64,000 nt of DNA from the NCBI GenBank assembly GCA_902622795.1, contig CACNRD010000002.1, positions 39,190-103,189 on the forward strand, given 5' to 3'. This DNA comes from an uncultured Pelagibacteraceae bacterium. Its GTDB lineage: Bacteria > Pseudomonadota > Alphaproteobacteria > Pelagibacterales > Pelagibacteraceae. Positions within the stretch are counted from its first letter, which is position 1, and the number at the start of each line of letters is the position of its first letter. This document shows positions 9,070 to 19,350 of the stretch, one piece after another. Under the pieces are notes generated by a model, which did no database searches, had not been told where the DNA came from, and saw only the letters and a program-made list of their open reading frames with translations. Position numbers and translations under genes: made by a program.

Positions 9070-9795
9070 ATGGCAGGACACTCTCACTGGGCTGGAATAA
9101 AGCATAAAAAAGGAAAAGCTGACAAACAGCGTTCAAAAATTTTTTCAAAATTATCAAAAGAAATTACAGTTGCTGCAAAACTTGGTGATAAGGATCCTAC
9201 AATGAATCCTAGATTGCGATCTGCTATTCAGGCTGCTAGATCTGCGAATATGCCTAAGGACAATATTGAGAGAGCAATTGATAAATCTTCTTCAGCAACT
9301 GGATCCAATTTTGAGAATTTAAGATATGAAGGATTTGGACCTGATAAAATAGCTGTTATTGTTGAGACGTTAACAGATAATAAAAATAGAACAGCCTCTA
9401 ACATAAGAACAATTTTTCAAAAAAATGGAGGGAGTTTAGGTACCCAGGGATCTGCCTCTCATAATTTTAAACAATTGGGAATTATTAAGATTGATAAAAA
9501 AGAAATTTCTGAGGAGAATATTTTAGAACTAGCAATTGATGCTGGAGCTGATGAATGTATATCTCACAGCGATTTTCATGAAATTCATTGCCCTATGAGT
9601 AAAATTTATAATGTAAAAAAAAATTTAGAAAAAACAATAACTAATTTTATTTCAACAGAGATCGAATGGATACCTTTAAATAATGTAGATATTCATAATG
9701 AAAAAAAAGATGAGATAACTGAATTTTTAGACAGTTTAGAAGATGACGATGATGTACAAAATGTTTTTTCAAATGCAAATTTAGAGGTTAATTGA
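9070..9795 (+). CDS. yebC: YebC/PmpR family protein
   Basis: A 241-residue protein of standard family length starting MAGHSHWAGIKHKKGKADKQ, the invariant N-terminus. Further family motifs include IQAARSANMPKDNIERAI, YEGFGPDKIAVIVE, TDNKNRTASNIR and GGSLGTQGSASHNF. Members are DNA-binding regulators, and recent work ties some YebC proteins to translation of proline-rich sequences. Its TGA overlaps the ruvC ATG (TGATG), the classic yebC-ruvC arrangement. Confidence 0.96.
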   Translation: MAGHSHWAGIKHKKGKADKQRSKIFSKLSKEITVAAKLGDKDPTMNPRLRSAIQAARSANMPKDNIERAIDKSSSATGSNFENLRYEGFGPDKIAVIVETLTDNKNRTASNIRTIFQKNGGSLGTQGSASHNFKQLGIIKIDKKEISEENILELAIDAGADECISHSDFHEIHCPMSKIYNVKKNLEKTITNFISTEIEWIPLNNVDIHNEKKDEITEFLDSLEDDDDVQNVFSNANLEVN

Positions 9796-10286
9796 TGCTA
9801 ATAATTGGAATTGATCCAGGAATATCAGGGTCAATTTGTTTCTTTCAAGATGGAGCAATAAAAGATGTAGTGGAGATGCCGACCATGATTGAGGGTAAAA
9901 AAAATAAAAAGCAAGTAAATGGATCTCAGATTTTTAATGAAATTTCAGAGAAAATAAAAAATATGGATAAAAAAAATATAAAAGTGGTTATAGAGCATGT
10001 TACAGCAATGCCAGGTCAGGGAGTTACTAGTATGTTCAATTTTGGTCAATCTTTTGGAATACTCAAAGGAATTTGTAGTGCTATGCAGCTTTCAGTTTAC
10101 TTTGTACGACCTACAAAGTGGAAAAAATATTTTAATTTGATTAATTCTGAAAAAGATGCAAGTAGAACAAGAGCAATTGAAATTTTTCCCTATTATTCAT
10201 CATATCTATCAAGAAAAAAGGATTCTAATAAGGCAGATGCTATTCTAATAGCTAGTTATTTTTTTGAGACATACAAAGAAGAGTAA
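9795..10286 (+). CDS. ruvC: RuvC-like Holliday junction resolvase, phage/RNase H-fold type
   Basis: Taking the ATG at 9795, which overlaps the yebC stop, gives 163 residues. Candidate acidic catalytic residues are in GIDPG (D7), VVIEHV (E67) and near the C-terminus in KKDSNKADA (D143, D148). The body, with EMPTM, GKKNKKQVNG, AMPGQGVTSMFNFGQSFG and RPTKWKK, resembles the resolvases of phages rather than E. coli RuvC. It occupies the usual ruvC position after yebC, but ruvA and ruvB, which normally follow, are absent; tolQ comes next. It probably cuts four-way junctions, without visible RuvAB partners in this locus. Confidence 0.85.
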   Translation: MLIIGIDPGISGSICFFQDGAIKDVVEMPTMIEGKKNKKQVNGSQIFNEISEKIKNMDKKNIKVVIEHVTAMPGQGVTSMFNFGQSFGILKGICSAMQLSVYFVRPTKWKKYFNLINSEKDASRTRAIEIFPYYSSYLSRKKDSNKADAILIASYFFETYKEE

Positions 10287-10339
10287 AAACAGTATTATTC
10301 AAGTCAAATTCATGACACATTTAAGTGTGAAGAGTAATT

Positions 10340-11014
10340 ATGGAAGCAGACATAGCAGCTAAAGCTGTAGAATTAGGTACTAATACAGATTTTTCGTTGT
10401 TTAGCTTATTTTTTAGAGCTGACATAATTGTAAAATCAGTAATGATTATTTTAATACTTTGCTCAGTATATTCTTGGGCGGTAATTATAGAAAAATTTAG
10501 GTTATTTAAAAAAATAAATAAATCATCCGAAGAATTTGAGGAAAAATTTTGGAATTCTAAGTCTGCTGAAAATTTATATAATAGTTTACCAACTAAGCTT
10601 GAAGATCCTATGGCATTAGTTTTTCAAAATGCAATGGAGGGGTTATTAAAGAAGAAAACAAGAAATAATTTAACTGAGAGGATGAGTGCACTTTTAGAAA
10701 ATGGGATTGAGAGACAAATGGCAAAAATTGATAAAGGCTTTACTTTTTTAGCTACAGTTGGTTCTACCGCACCTTTTATAGGTTTATTCGGAACTGTTTG
10801 GGGAATTATGAATTCATTTCAATCAATAGCAATTTCAAGAAATACTAGTCTTGCCATAGTAGCACCAGGAATTGCAGAAGCATTATTTGCAACTGCATTA
10901 GGTTTATTAGCAGCAATACCTGCAGTTATTGCTTATAATAAATTTAATAACGACTCTAAAAAATATTTTGAAAAATTAGAAAATTTTTCAAAAAGGTTTC
11001 TAACTATAATTTAA
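10340..11014 (+). CDS. tolQ: Tol-Pal system proton channel subunit TolQ
   Basis: A 224-residue inner-membrane protein of the TolQ/ExbB/MotA family. One hydrophobic segment near residues 30-50 (VKSVMIILILCSVYSWAVI) and two more after residue 130 (FLATVGSTAPFIGLFGTVWG and LAIVAPGIAEALFATALGL) carry the conserved channel sequence. It uses proton motive force with TolR to energise TolA. tolR follows with no spacer. The order tolQ-tolR-tolA-tolB-pal identifies it as TolQ rather than ExbB. Confidence 0.96.
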   Translation: MEADIAAKAVELGTNTDFSLFSLFFRADIIVKSVMIILILCSVYSWAVIIEKFRLFKKINKSSEEFEEKFWNSKSAENLYNSLPTKLEDPMALVFQNAMEGLLKKKTRNNLTERMSALLENGIERQMAKIDKGFTFLATVGSTAPFIGLFGTVWGIMNSFQSIAISRNTSLAIVAPGIAEALFATALGLLAAIPAVIAYNKFNNDSKKYFEKLENFSKRFLTII

Positions 11015-11431
11015 ATGGCGTTTAAATTAAATCGTTCTTCAAAAGAACCCATGAGCGAAATTAATGTTACGCCATTTGTTGATGTAATGTTAGTACTATT
11101 GATTATTTTTATGGTAACAGCACCTTTATTAACCGTTGGTGTTCAAGTAGACTTACCAGAAAGCTCTGCAGATTCTCTTCCCGAGGAAACAGAACCCTTA
11201 ACATTATCTATAAATGCAAAAGGGGAGATATTTATTCAAGAAACTAAAGTTGAGTATAATAATATCATTGCAAAAGTCTTGGCAGTTTCAAAAAATAGAA
11301 CAGATACAAGAATTTACGTAAGAGGTGACAAAACAATAAATTATGGAAGAGTACTCGAAATAATGGGACTTCTTTCTGGATCAGGTTTTACGAAGGTAGC
11401 GTTAATATCAGAGCCTTATAAACAGAGGTAA
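11015..11431 (+). CDS. tolR: Tol-Pal system protein TolR
   Basis: A 138-residue protein with one N-terminal membrane helix (FVDVMLVLLIIFMVTAPLL) containing the proton-carrying Asp in EINVTPFVDVMLVLL. A periplasmic ExbD/TolR domain follows, with DKTINYGRVLEIMG and a final VALISEP. TolR completes the proton channel with TolQ. It directly abuts tolQ and lies 5 bp before tolA. Confidence 0.96.
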   Translation: MAFKLNRSSKEPMSEINVTPFVDVMLVLLIIFMVTAPLLTVGVQVDLPESSADSLPEETEPLTLSINAKGEIFIQETKVEYNNIIAKVLAVSKNRTDTRIYVRGDKTINYGRVLEIMGLLSGSGFTKVALISEPYKQR

Positions 11432-11436
11432 CTAAA

Positions 11437-12294
11437 TTGAATAGAAGTATAATTATCTCTTCTGTTTTTCATGCATTGTTAATTATTATTACAGCAATGA
11501 GCCTTCCCTTTTTATCAAAGAAACCCCTGGATATTCCTCCAATTGTATCGGTTGAATTAATTCAGATAGCTGAAAAAACAAATGTTCCTTTTGCCCCAAA
11601 AGCAAAAAAAATTATAGAGAAAGCAAAGGAAAAAGAAAAGCTTGTGTCAGAACAAGCTCCCCCAAAAAAAGTTAAAAAAACAAAAACTAAAACTGTAGTT
11701 TCTTCAGATCAAAATAAAAAAATTGAAAATCAAACTCCTGAGGCAATCCCTCTTCCAGATAAAACTGTAAAAAAAATTAAAACTAAAGAAGAAAAAAAAC
11801 AAAATCCAGAAAAAGTTGATAAAGAGGTGAAACAGGTTTCAGAGTTTGAAAAAAAAGATTTATTTGATCCAAATAATATTGCGGCATTAATTGATAAATC
11901 CAAGGAAGAAACTGCTGAAGTAATTAAAAAAAACAATGATATTACCCAAGATCAAGAGAGAAATATTGAGAATGCAGGATTAACATTAAGCGAAGAAGAT
12001 GCTCTTAAAGCACAAATTTTTGGATGTTGGAGTATTCCATTAGGTTTACCTTATAACGAAAATTTATTAGTAAGAATTAAATTGAAATTAAAGCCAGATG
12101 GATCTGTAACAAAAACTGAAATTTTAGATCACGCAAGGATGAATAAACCAGGGCAAGGATTTTATAAAGTCTTAGCAGAAAGTGCTCTAAGAGCTGTTAA
12201 ATTATGTCAGCCATTAAGAGTGCCAACAACTGGCTATGAAAGATGGAAAGAATTACAGTTAAATTTTGATGCAAGGGAAATGTTAGAAGGCTAA
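11437..12294 (+). CDS. tolA: TolA-like protein with TonB-type C-terminal domain
   Basis: A 285-residue protein beginning at TTG 11437, with an AGAGG-like ribosome site about 10 bp upstream. It has a single N-terminal membrane anchor (about residues 5-25), a long Lys/Glu/Pro-rich periplasmic stretch (about 50-190), and a C-terminal domain starting near [11 protein letters not shown]. That domain carries [13 protein letters not shown] and [14 protein letters not shown], typical of alphaproteobacterial TolA/TonB-C domains. It should span the periplasm from TolQR to TolB and Pal. The middle is low-complexity and will align poorly. Confidence 0.9.
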   Translation: MNRSIIISSVFHALLIIITAMSLPFLSKKPLDIPPIVSVELIQIAEKTNVPFAPKAKKIIEKAKEKEKLVSEQAPPKKVKKTKTKTVVSSDQNKKIENQTPEAIPLPDKTVKKIKTKEEKKQNPEKVDKEVKQVSEFEKKDLFDPNNIAALIDKSKEETAEVIKKNNDITQDQERNIENAGLTLSEEDALKAQIFGCWSIPLGLPYNENLLVRIKLKLKPDGSVTKTEILDHARMNKPGQGFYKVLAESALRAVKLCQPLRVPTTGYERWKELQLNFDAREMLEG

Positions 12295-12307
12295 TATAAA
12301 TATTAAT

Positions 12308-13648
12308 ATGATAAAAAAAATTATAACATTATTTTTAATTCTAATTCCGATAAATTCATACGCATTAATTGAGGTTGATATTACGCGTGGTAATCTTGAC
12401 CCTCTCCCAGTAGCAGTTTCACCTTTATCCATCGATGAAAAATCAAGGAAAAGTTTTGAAAAAGCACTAAACAAAAAAAATATTGGAGAAGAAATTTCAA
12501 CTATTGTAGAAAATAATTTGAGTACGTCAGGATTATTTAATCCTTTAAGTAAAGAGGCCTTTTTACAAGCTCCTGATATTGCTAATCTTAAACCAAGATT
12601 TGAAGATTGGAATTTAATTAAAGCGCAAGCGCTAATAACAGGCAAAGTAAATTATGTAGATGACAAGTTAAGAGTTGAGTTTAGATTATGGGATGTACTT
12701 GCAGCTAAAGAAATGATGGCTTTAGCGTTTACTACAGTTCCAAGTAATTGGCGAAGAGTAGGTCATATCATTTCTGATAAAGTTTATGAGAGATTGACTG
12801 GAGAAAAAGGATATTTTGATACTAGAATTATTTATGTTGCCGAGGAAGGCCCTAAGACACAAAGAATTAAAAAATTATCAATCATGGATCAAGATGGTTT
12901 CAATAATAAATTTTTAACTTTAGGTAATGAATTAGTGCTCACTCCTAGATTTAATCCAACAAGTCAAATGGTTACTTATTTGTCTTACTTTAAAAATCTT
13001 CCAAGGGTTTATTTACTAGACATTGAGACTGGGACACAAGAAGTAGTAGGAGATTTTCCTGGCATGACTTTTGCACCAAGATTTTCTCCAGATGGAAAAA
13101 AAATTATTATGAGTTTTGCAAAAGATGGGAAATCCGATATTTACACAATGGATTTAGAGAACAGAATTGTAGATAGGATTACAAATCATCCATCTATAGA
13201 TACCTCACCCTCTTATTCACCAGATGGAAAATATATAACATTTAACTCTGACAGAAGTGGTTATCAACAGATTTATATAATGAAGAGCGATGGTAGTGAT
13301 GTTAAAAGAATTTCATTTGGAAATGGTCTTTATGGAACTCCGGTTTGGTCACCCAGGGGAGATTTAATTGCATTTACCAAATTACATAAAGGTAAGTTTT
13401 ACATCGGTGTTATGAGAACAGATGGTAAAGGTGAGAGGTTGTTAACAGAAAATTATTATCAAGAAGCTCCCTCATGGTCACCAAATGGAAGAGTTTTAAT
13501 TTTTTATAGAGAAACAAAGACTAACGACAAAGGCGAAGGGTTTACCGCAAAGTTGTGGTCTATTGATTTGACTGGTTACAATGAGCGTCAAATAAAGACG
13601 CCTACTGATGCATCTGACCCATCATGGTCATCTTTATTAAGTAATTAA
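12308..13648 (+). CDS. tolB: Tol-Pal periplasmic beta-propeller protein TolB
   Basis: A 446-residue protein with a signal peptide ([19 protein letters not shown]). Residues ~25-150 form the TolB amino-terminal domain ([19 protein letters not shown] is the usual opening). Residues ~190-440 are WD-like PD40 blades with repeated [24 protein letters not shown] and [10 protein letters not shown] motifs. TolB links TolA and Pal in the periplasm. It sits 13 bp after tolA, with pal downstream across an 80-100 bp gap. Confidence 0.97.
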   Translation: MIKKIITLFLILIPINSYALIEVDITRGNLDPLPVAVSPLSIDEKSRKSFEKALNKKNIGEEISTIVENNLSTSGLFNPLSKEAFLQAPDIANLKPRFEDWNLIKAQALITGKVNYVDDKLRVEFRLWDVLAAKEMMALAFTTVPSNWRRVGHIISDKVYERLTGEKGYFDTRIIYVAEEGPKTQRIKKLSIMDQDGFNNKFLTLGNELVLTPRFNPTSQMVTYLSYFKNLPRVYLLDIETGTQEVVGDFPGMTFAPRFSPDGKKIIMSFAKDGKSDIYTMDLENRIVDRITNHPSIDTSPSYSPDGKYITFNSDRSGYQQIYIMKSDGSDVKRISFGNGLYGTPVWSPRGDLIAFTKLHKGKFYIGVMRTDGKGERLLTENYYQEAPSWSPNGRVLIFYRETKTNDKGEGFTAKLWSIDLTGYNERQIKTPTDASDPSWSSLLSN

Positions 13649-13755
13649 TATAAATTTGACCTTAGAAATATTAAAATTTCTTGATTTTTAAGCTTGAAAC
13701 CTCTAGTTAGTTGTGAAAAAGTAATACTTTGAAATTAGCAGCAAGGAGCAATTTA

Positions 13756-14247
13756 ATGATATTAAGCAAAATTTTTAAAAACACACTTATAGTATTAACT
13801 GCATGTCTAGTTTTATCAGCCTGCGCAACAAAAAAAGAAATCGCAACTGATGTAAAAGGTTCAATGCAAGGTGATGTGTATACGGGAACAGATACAATTG
13901 AATATCTAGCTGAGGGAGTTCCTGACAGAGTTTTCTTCGCAACAAACGAGTCAATTTTAACTACTGCATCTAGAGAAACTTTAAGAGCACAAGCGGCATG
14001 GATGAGAAAAAATTCAAATATTAATGTAGTACTTGAAGGTCATGCAGACGAAAGAGGAACTAGAGAATACAACTTAGCGCTTGGAGAGAGAAGAGCTAAC
14101 GCAGCTAAAGACTATTTAATGACTTATGGAATATCTTCTGACAGAATTACAGTATTAAGTTATGGAAAAGAAAGACCAGTTGACTCTGGTTCAAACCCAT
14201 TGTCTTGGTCAAAAAACAGAAGATCAGTTACTGTTAAAGCAAATTAA
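13756..14247 (+). CDS. pal: Peptidoglycan-associated lipoprotein Pal
   Basis: A 163-residue OmpA-like lipoprotein. The chosen ATG (13756) follows a good AAGGAG ribosome site at 13743-13748; a longer TTG start at 13729 is possible but would place that site inside the gene. The signal peptide ends in the lipobox LSAC. The OmpA C-terminal domain has the peptidoglycan-binding residues in LEGHADERGTREYNLALGE and ends in NRRSVTVKAN. It anchors the outer membrane to peptidoglycan. A strong terminator follows 12 bp later, so pal ends the tol operon. Confidence 0.96.
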   Translation: MILSKIFKNTLIVLTACLVLSACATKKEIATDVKGSMQGDVYTGTDTIEYLAEGVPDRVFFATNESILTTASRETLRAQAAWMRKNSNINVVLEGHADERGTREYNLALGERRANAAKDYLMTYGISSDRITVLSYGKERPVDSGSNPLSWSKNRRSVTVKAN

Positions 14248-14259
14248 AAATTTTAAACT

Positions 14260-14300
14260 AAAGACCCCAACTACATCAGTGGTAATGGGGTCTTTTTTTT
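14260..14300 (+). terminator. Intrinsic terminator after pal
   Basis: A 9-bp perfect stem, AAAGACCCC (14260-14268) paired with GGGGTCTTT (14287-14295), with an 18-base loop and a run of T to 14300. It is the clearest Rho-independent terminator in the window and separates tol-pal from cpoB. Confidence 0.92.
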
Positions 14301-14331
14301 GCCATTTTTATAATCATAAAGTAAACATCCA

Positions 14332-15339
14332 ATGAAACTGATATTAAAATTAATAATATTAAAGATTATTTTTGTTTTTAATTTTGTCATTACAAGTAAT
14401 TCTTTTGCGGATAATCACAATATTTATGAAACTTTAGAAATTATCAAAAATGATCTAAAAACTCTTGAAAGGGCTGTTTACTCTGGATCAATTGAGATAG
14501 AAAATAAATCAGTTGGTGGCTCAGACTTAGAAATAGATCCAAATTCGGAAGACGTTCTTACAAGACACTTACTTAAATTGTCTGAAATCGAGGGTCAGTT
14601 TAGAGAATTAACAAATAAATTTGAAGAAATAAATTTTAAATTAGACAAACTTTCTAATCGATTATCAAAGATACAAGCTGATAATCAAGTAAGATTTCAA
14701 GACATAGAGTCATCATTTAGCTCAGGTATATTAAATGATAATTCATCTAAATTAAGTTCAAAGCCCAAAATAAATGAAAATAAAATTCTTCCAGGAAGTT
14801 CCCAACCCCAAGATCTTGGTTCAATATCATATAAAGATACAGAAACTTCAGATACGTCTCAGAAAATCCAATCAGTTGAAACTACAGCAGCCGTTGTAAC
14901 TGAAAATTTTCAATCAGAGGATAAAATATTACCCCAAGATGTTTCATCAGAAAAACAGTATGAATTTGCAACCAGTTTTTTAAAAGTTGGAGACTACAGC
15001 ACAGCAGAGAGAGCTTTTAGAGAATTTGTTCTTTCTAACACAGATCATGAATTAGCAGGAAGTGCTCAGTATTGGTATGCAGAAACATTTAGAATAAGAC
15101 AATTATATACAGATGCCGCATCAGCTTATTTAGAAGGATATCAAAAATATCCAAAAGGCAAGAAGGCACCAATAAATTTATTAAAATTAGGTGTATCAAT
15201 GGTACAAATTGGAGAAAAAGATCAGGGATGTAAAATGATCAATGGTGTAGAACTTCAATATCCTAATGCAAATCAATCAGTAATACAAAAAGCAAAATAT
15301 GAGTCCAAAAAATTTGAATGCATCAAACAAGACTCATAA
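14332..15339 (+). CDS. cpoB: Tol-Pal coordinator CpoB (YbgF)
   Basis: A 335-residue periplasmic protein: signal peptide to about residue 26 (ends NSFADN), a coiled coil at about 70-125, a Ser/Gln-rich linker, and a C-terminal TPR domain from about 210. TPR motifs include FLKVGDYSTAERAFREFV and AQYWYAETFRIRQLYTDAA. CpoB links Tol energy to septal peptidoglycan synthesis. Its place just after pal, although beyond a terminator, fits. The coding end overlaps the assumed tilS start by 41 bp. Confidence 0.92.
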   Translation: MKLILKLIILKIIFVFNFVITSNSFADNHNIYETLEIIKNDLKTLERAVYSGSIEIENKSVGGSDLEIDPNSEDVLTRHLLKLSEIEGQFRELTNKFEEINFKLDKLSNRLSKIQADNQVRFQDIESSFSSGILNDNSSKLSSKPKINENKILPGSSQPQDLGSISYKDTETSDTSQKIQSVETTAAVVTENFQSEDKILPQDVSSEKQYEFATSFLKVGDYSTAERAFREFVLSNTDHELAGSAQYWYAETFRIRQLYTDAASAYLEGYQKYPKGKKAPINLLKLGVSMVQIGEKDQGCKMINGVELQYPNANQSVIQKAKYESKKFECIKQDS

Positions 15340-16333
15340 AAATTTACTGAACAAATTAAGAGATAAAAGAATATTTCAAATTTATAGAAAATTTGAACGT
15401 AATTTTAAACTAAATCAAGATTTTATTGTTGGAGTTTCTGGTGGTTCAGATAGCTTAGCTTTATGTTTCTTATCTAAAATTTATTCAATTAAAAAATCTT
15501 TTAACGCCCATTATTATATAGTTGATCACAGATTAAGAAAAAATTCATCCACTGAAGCTCAATCGGTAAAAAAACTATTAAAAAAATACAATATAAAGTC
15601 AGATATTTTAAAGTGGTATGGAAAAAAACCTATTAGTAATATTCAGTCTTTAGCCAGAAATAAAAGATATAGTCTTTTGATTAGTCAAGCCAAAAAACTG
15701 AATATCAAAACTATTTTAACAGGTCATCATATTGATGACCTGTATGAAAATTTTTTTATTAGAATTTCAAGAGGAAGTGGGCTTAACGGTTTAGTTTCTT
15801 TTAGTGAAAAAACTCTTATAGACAAAGTAAATATAGTTAGACCACTTATAAGTTTTGAAAAAAAACATTTAAATTATGTTACTTCTAATGTTTTTACGAC
15901 TTATATGGATGATCCCTCTAATGAGGATAATAAATTCAAAAGAGTAAGGATAAGAAAGTTAATAAAACATCTTCAGAACGATGGTCTTGATAAGAATAAA
16001 CTTCTGTTAACAATTAAAAATTTAAAAGATTCTAATGAAACTATAAAATTTTATGTTGCAAAAAATTTAACAGATAATTCATACATTCATAAAGATAAAA
16101 GCAAAATTATCTTAAATGAAGAATTTTTTAATCAGCCTCATGAAGTAACTTTTAGATCGTTATCAGAAATAATTAAATTTGTTGGGAACAAATATTACTC
16201 TGTTAGAGGAAAGAAAGTTGAAAACGTTATAGATAAATTAAAAGGTGAGACTAGAATTTCTCTTAAACTTACACTTGGAAATTGCATAATCTATAAAGTG
16301 AAACAGACAGTCATAGTCCTAAAAGAGCATTAA
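15299..16333 (+). CDS. tilS: tRNA(Ile)-lysidine synthase
   Basis: Up to 344 residues. TilS puts lysine on C34 of tRNA-Ile(CAU) so it reads AUA. The P-loop-like SGGSDS motif in VGVSGGSDSLALCFL is intact, followed by VDHRLR, ILTGHHIDDLYENFF and RISRGSGLNGL, all signatures of the N-type ATP pyrophosphatase domain. The protein is shorter than E. coli TilS (~430), with little room for the TilS C-terminal domains. The ATG at 15299 overlaps cpoB by 41 bp; a later in-frame TTG is possible. Confidence 0.9.
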   Translation: MSPKNLNASNKTHKNLLNKLRDKRIFQIYRKFERNFKLNQDFIVGVSGGSDSLALCFLSKIYSIKKSFNAHYYIVDHRLRKNSSTEAQSVKKLLKKYNIKSDILKWYGKKPISNIQSLARNKRYSLLISQAKKLNIKTILTGHHIDDLYENFFIRISRGSGLNGLVSFSEKTLIDKVNIVRPLISFEKKHLNYVTSNVFTTYMDDPSNEDNKFKRVRIRKLIKHLQNDGLDKNKLLLTIKNLKDSNETIKFYVAKNLTDNSYIHKDKSKIILNEEFFNQPHEVTFRSLSEIIKFVGNKYYSVRGKKVENVIDKLKGETRISLKLTLGNCIIYKVKQTVIVLKEH

Positions 16334-16347
16334 ATATAATATTTTAA

Positions 16348-16378
16348 TTGATATTTTGTCACTTGTTTAATTTATAAT
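16348..16378 (+). promoter_or_regulatory. Possible promoter before ftsH
   Basis: TTGATA (16348-16353) and TATAAT (16373-16378) are separated by 19 bp, 18 bp before the ftsH ATG. The -10 box is perfect but the spacing is long and the region is AT-rich, so chance is possible. No sigma-32 type sequence was seen. Confidence 0.35.
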
Positions 16379-16396
16379 AATTCTTATTTTATACTA

Positions 16397-18289
16397 ATGA
16401 ATTTAAAAAATCTTGCTATGTGGGGAATAATAGTTTTCTTAACTATAGGTCTCTACAATATGTTCAAAAGCCCTCAATCAAATCCCAGAGGAGGCAATCA
16501 AATAATTTTTTCTGATTTTTTAACATCAGTTGAAAATGGAGAAGTTGTAAAGGTTGAGATACAAGGTAAAAATATCAAGGGTGTTTACTCTAATGGAAAT
16601 TCATTCTCTACTTATTCTCCTAACGATCCAAATTTAATTGAAAAACTTTCTGAAAAAGGAGTGAGTATTTCAGCTGCTCCTTTAGAAGAAAAAATGCCAT
16701 CTTTATTTGGTGTATTACTTTCATGGTTCCCTATGCTGCTATTAATTGCTGTTTGGATTTTCTTTATGAGACAGATGCAAGGTGGAAGAGGTGGAGCAAT
16801 GGGATTTGGAAAATCAAAAGCAAAAATGATGAATGAGCTTAAAGGAAAAGTTACATTTAACGATGTTGCAGGGGTAGAAGAAGCTAAAGAAGAAGTTGAG
16901 GAGATTGTGGAATTTTTAAAAGATCCAAAAAAATTTAGTAGACTTGGGGGCAAGATACCAAGAGGCGCGTTATTAGTTGGACCTCCTGGAACGGGAAAAA
17001 CTCTTTTAGCTAGAGCGATTGCTGGTGAGGCAGCAGTTCCTTTTTTTACTATTTCAGGTTCAGATTTTGTTGAGATGTTTGTTGGTGTCGGTGCATCAAG
17101 AGTTAGAGATATGTTTGAACAGGGAAAGAAAAATTCTCCATGTATAATTTTTATTGACGAGATTGATGCTGTTGGAAGAAGTCGTGGCGCAGGTCTAGGA
17201 GGAGGCAATGACGAAAGAGAACAAACATTAAACCAATTATTAGTTGAAATGGATGGTTTCGATACTAACGAAGGAGTTATTATAATTGCTGCAACTAACA
17301 GACCTGATGTTTTAGATCCTGCATTATTAAGACCAGGTAGATTTGATAGACAAGTAGTTGTCTCTAATCCCGATATAATTGGAAGAGAAAAAATTCTTAA
17401 AGTTCATGTTAAGAAAATTAAGATGGCACCAGATGTTAATTTAAGAACGGTTGCAAGAGGCACACCAGGTTTTTCAGGTGCAGATCTAGCTAATCTTGTT
17501 AACGAGGCTGCTTTGTTAGCTGCTAGAAAGAATAAACGGATTGTTACTTTAGCAGAATTTGAAGAAGCAAAAGATAAAGTAATGATGGGGTCTGAGAGAA
17601 GATCAATGGTAATGACAGAAGAGGAGAAAACTTTAACAGCTTATCATGAGGCTGGACATGCAATTGTAACTATTAATGAGAGTGCAGCATATCCAATTCA
17701 TAAAGCTACTATTATTCCAAGGGGAAGAGCTCTTGGTATGGTTATGCAATTACCTGAAAGAGATGAATTATCACAAACACGAGAGCAATTACATGCCCAA
17801 CTTGCTATTGCAATGGGTGGAAGAGTTGCTGAAGAGATAATATTTGGTGAAGATAAAGTTACTACTGGAGCATCCAGTGACATTGAACAAGCAACTAAAA
17901 GAGCTAGAGCAATGGTCATGAGAGCAGGATTAAGCAAGGAGCTTGGGCCAGTTGCTTATGGAGAAAACGAAGAAGAAGTTTTCTTAGGTAGATCAGTTGC
18001 AAGGCAACAAAATATGTCAGAGGAAACAGCACAAAAAGTTGATTCTGAAATAAGAAAAATAGTTGATAAAGGATATGAACGAGCAAGAAAGGTACTAACA
18101 GAAAAAATTGAAGATTTACACAAGCTAGCTAAAGCACTTTTAACTTATGAAACTCTTTCAGGAGAGGAAATAGAAAATTTGATAAATAAAAATGTTTATC
18201 CAAAAGACAAAGAAGACATTAAGGTTGAGGATAATGATAAGGGTTCTGCACTAAGTTCATTGGGACTTAAACCAAAGATAGTTCACTAA
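16397..18289 (+). CDS. ftsH: ATP-dependent zinc metalloprotease FtsH
   Basis: A 630-residue inner-membrane AAA+ protease. Two membrane segments (about 4-22 and 104-124) flank a small periplasmic domain. The AAA module has Walker A GPPGTGKT (about 195-202), Walker [12 protein letters not shown] and the SRH region [19 protein letters not shown]. The protease domain has the zinc motif HEAGH (about 417). FtsH degrades misfolded membrane proteins and regulators such as sigma-32; rpoH and hflKC are in this window. The tilS-ftsH-folP-glmM order matches the common alphaproteobacterial order. Confidence 0.98.
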   Translation: MNLKNLAMWGIIVFLTIGLYNMFKSPQSNPRGGNQIIFSDFLTSVENGEVVKVEIQGKNIKGVYSNGNSFSTYSPNDPNLIEKLSEKGVSISAAPLEEKMPSLFGVLLSWFPMLLLIAVWIFFMRQMQGGRGGAMGFGKSKAKMMNELKGKVTFNDVAGVEEAKEEVEEIVEFLKDPKKFSRLGGKIPRGALLVGPPGTGKTLLARAIAGEAAVPFFTISGSDFVEMFVGVGASRVRDMFEQGKKNSPCIIFIDEIDAVGRSRGAGLGGGNDEREQTLNQLLVEMDGFDTNEGVIIIAATNRPDVLDPALLRPGRFDRQVVVSNPDIIGREKILKVHVKKIKMAPDVNLRTVARGTPGFSGADLANLVNEAALLAARKNKRIVTLAEFEEAKDKVMMGSERRSMVMTEEEKTLTAYHEAGHAIVTINESAAYPIHKATIIPRGRALGMVMQLPERDELSQTREQLHAQLAIAMGGRVAEEIIFGEDKVTTGASSDIEQATKRARAMVMRAGLSKELGPVAYGENEEEVFLGRSVARQQNMSEETAQKVDSEIRKIVDKGYERARKVLTEKIEDLHKLAKALLTYETLSGEEIENLINKNVYPKDKEDIKVEDNDKGSALSSLGLKPKIVH

Positions 18290-18297
18290 ACTTATAG

Positions 18298-19350
18298 ATG
18301 ACAAGATATTACACAAGAGTGTGTAATTTCTATTATGGTGCTAAATCTAAAAATTTTGTTGAGAAAAATAAATCACTACCACTTCACGGTATTAAAGAAA
18401 TTTCTTTTGATCAAATTGAAATAATTACAAGAAAATCAAAAAGAATAGTATTTATTAATCAAATTAACAAATTATCATATTTATTAAAAAAAAAAATTAA
18501 TTCTGATTTAAAAAAAATTACTTCAAAAAAAAAAGGTTTTTGTAATTTAAAATTTAACATTATGCCTAATTTGTTAGGAGTTTTAAATTTGACACCTGAC
18601 AGTTTTTCAGATGGAGGAAAATTCAATAAAAAAGATAAAGCTATTAAACAAGCTATAAATTTATTTAATTCAGGGGCGAACTTAATTGATATTGGAGGAG
18701 AGTCTACTAGACCAGGATCTAAGCCTATAAATGAAAAGTTAGAATGGAGTAGAATTAACAAAATTTTGAAAATATTGAGCAAAAAAATACCAATATCTCT
18801 AGATACAAGAAAATCAAATATAATGAAAAAAGGAATTCGACTTGGAGTAAAGTTAATAAATGATGTGTCAGGTTTGGAATATGACCCAGAAACTACAAAT
18901 GTATTAAAGCTTAATAATACTCCATTTGTATTGCAGCATTCCCAAGGCCGTCCTGAGAATATGCAAAATAATCCTTTTTACAAAAATGAATTGTTAGATA
19001 TTTATGATTTTTTTGAGAAAAAATTAAAATTTTTAAGATCAATTGGAATAAATCATAATAAAATAATCATTGATCCTGGAATAGGTTTTGGAAAAAATTT
19101 GAAACATAATATGAATTTAATAAAGAACATTTCTATTTTTCATTCACTTGGTTTTCCTATACTTGTTGGAAACTCAAGAAAAAGATTTATTAAAGATATA
19201 TCTAAAAATAATGATAGTAAGTTGAGGATTGGAGGCACAGTGGCTTCCACAATTTATATGATGACCCAAGGTGTTCAAATTTTAAGAGTCCACGATGTTA
19301 ATGAAATTATGCAGGGTATAAAAGTCTATAAAGAGATAATTAAAAATTAA
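18298..19350 (+). CDS. folP: Dihydropteroate synthase with N-terminal extension
   Basis: A 350-residue protein. The catalytic TIM barrel starts near residue 95 with LLGVLNLTPDSFSDGG, then DIGGESTRPGS, LINDVSG, and IIDPGIGFGKN, and closes with LRVHDVNE. It condenses p-aminobenzoate with the pterin pyrophosphate in folate synthesis. About 90 residues precede the barrel; alphaproteobacterial members often have such an extension. The extension is lysine-rich and encoded partly by runs of 11 and 10 adenines (18486-18496, 18525-18534), so its reading is sensitive to indel errors. It overlaps glmM by one base. Confidence 0.94.
   Translation: MTRYYTRVCNFYYGAKSKNFVEKNKSLPLHGIKEISFDQIEIITRKSKRIVFINQINKLSYLLKKKINSDLKKITSKKKGFCNLKFNIMPNLLGVLNLTPDSFSDGGKFNKKDKAIKQAINLFNSGANLIDIGGESTRPGSKPINEKLEWSRINKILKILSKKIPISLDTRKSNIMKKGIRLGVKLINDVSGLEYDPETTNVLKLNNTPFVLQHSQGRPENMQNNPFYKNELLDIYDFFEKKLKFLRSIGINHNKIIIDPGIGFGKNLKHNMNLIKNISIFHSLGFPILVGNSRKRFIKDISKNNDSKLRIGGTVASTIYMMTQGVQILRVHDVNEIMQGIKVYKEIIKN

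Noticed and set aside
13729..13755. TTG start for Pal upstream of the AAGGAG site
   Set aside because: The ribosome site and lipoprotein signal peptide fit the ATG at 13756.
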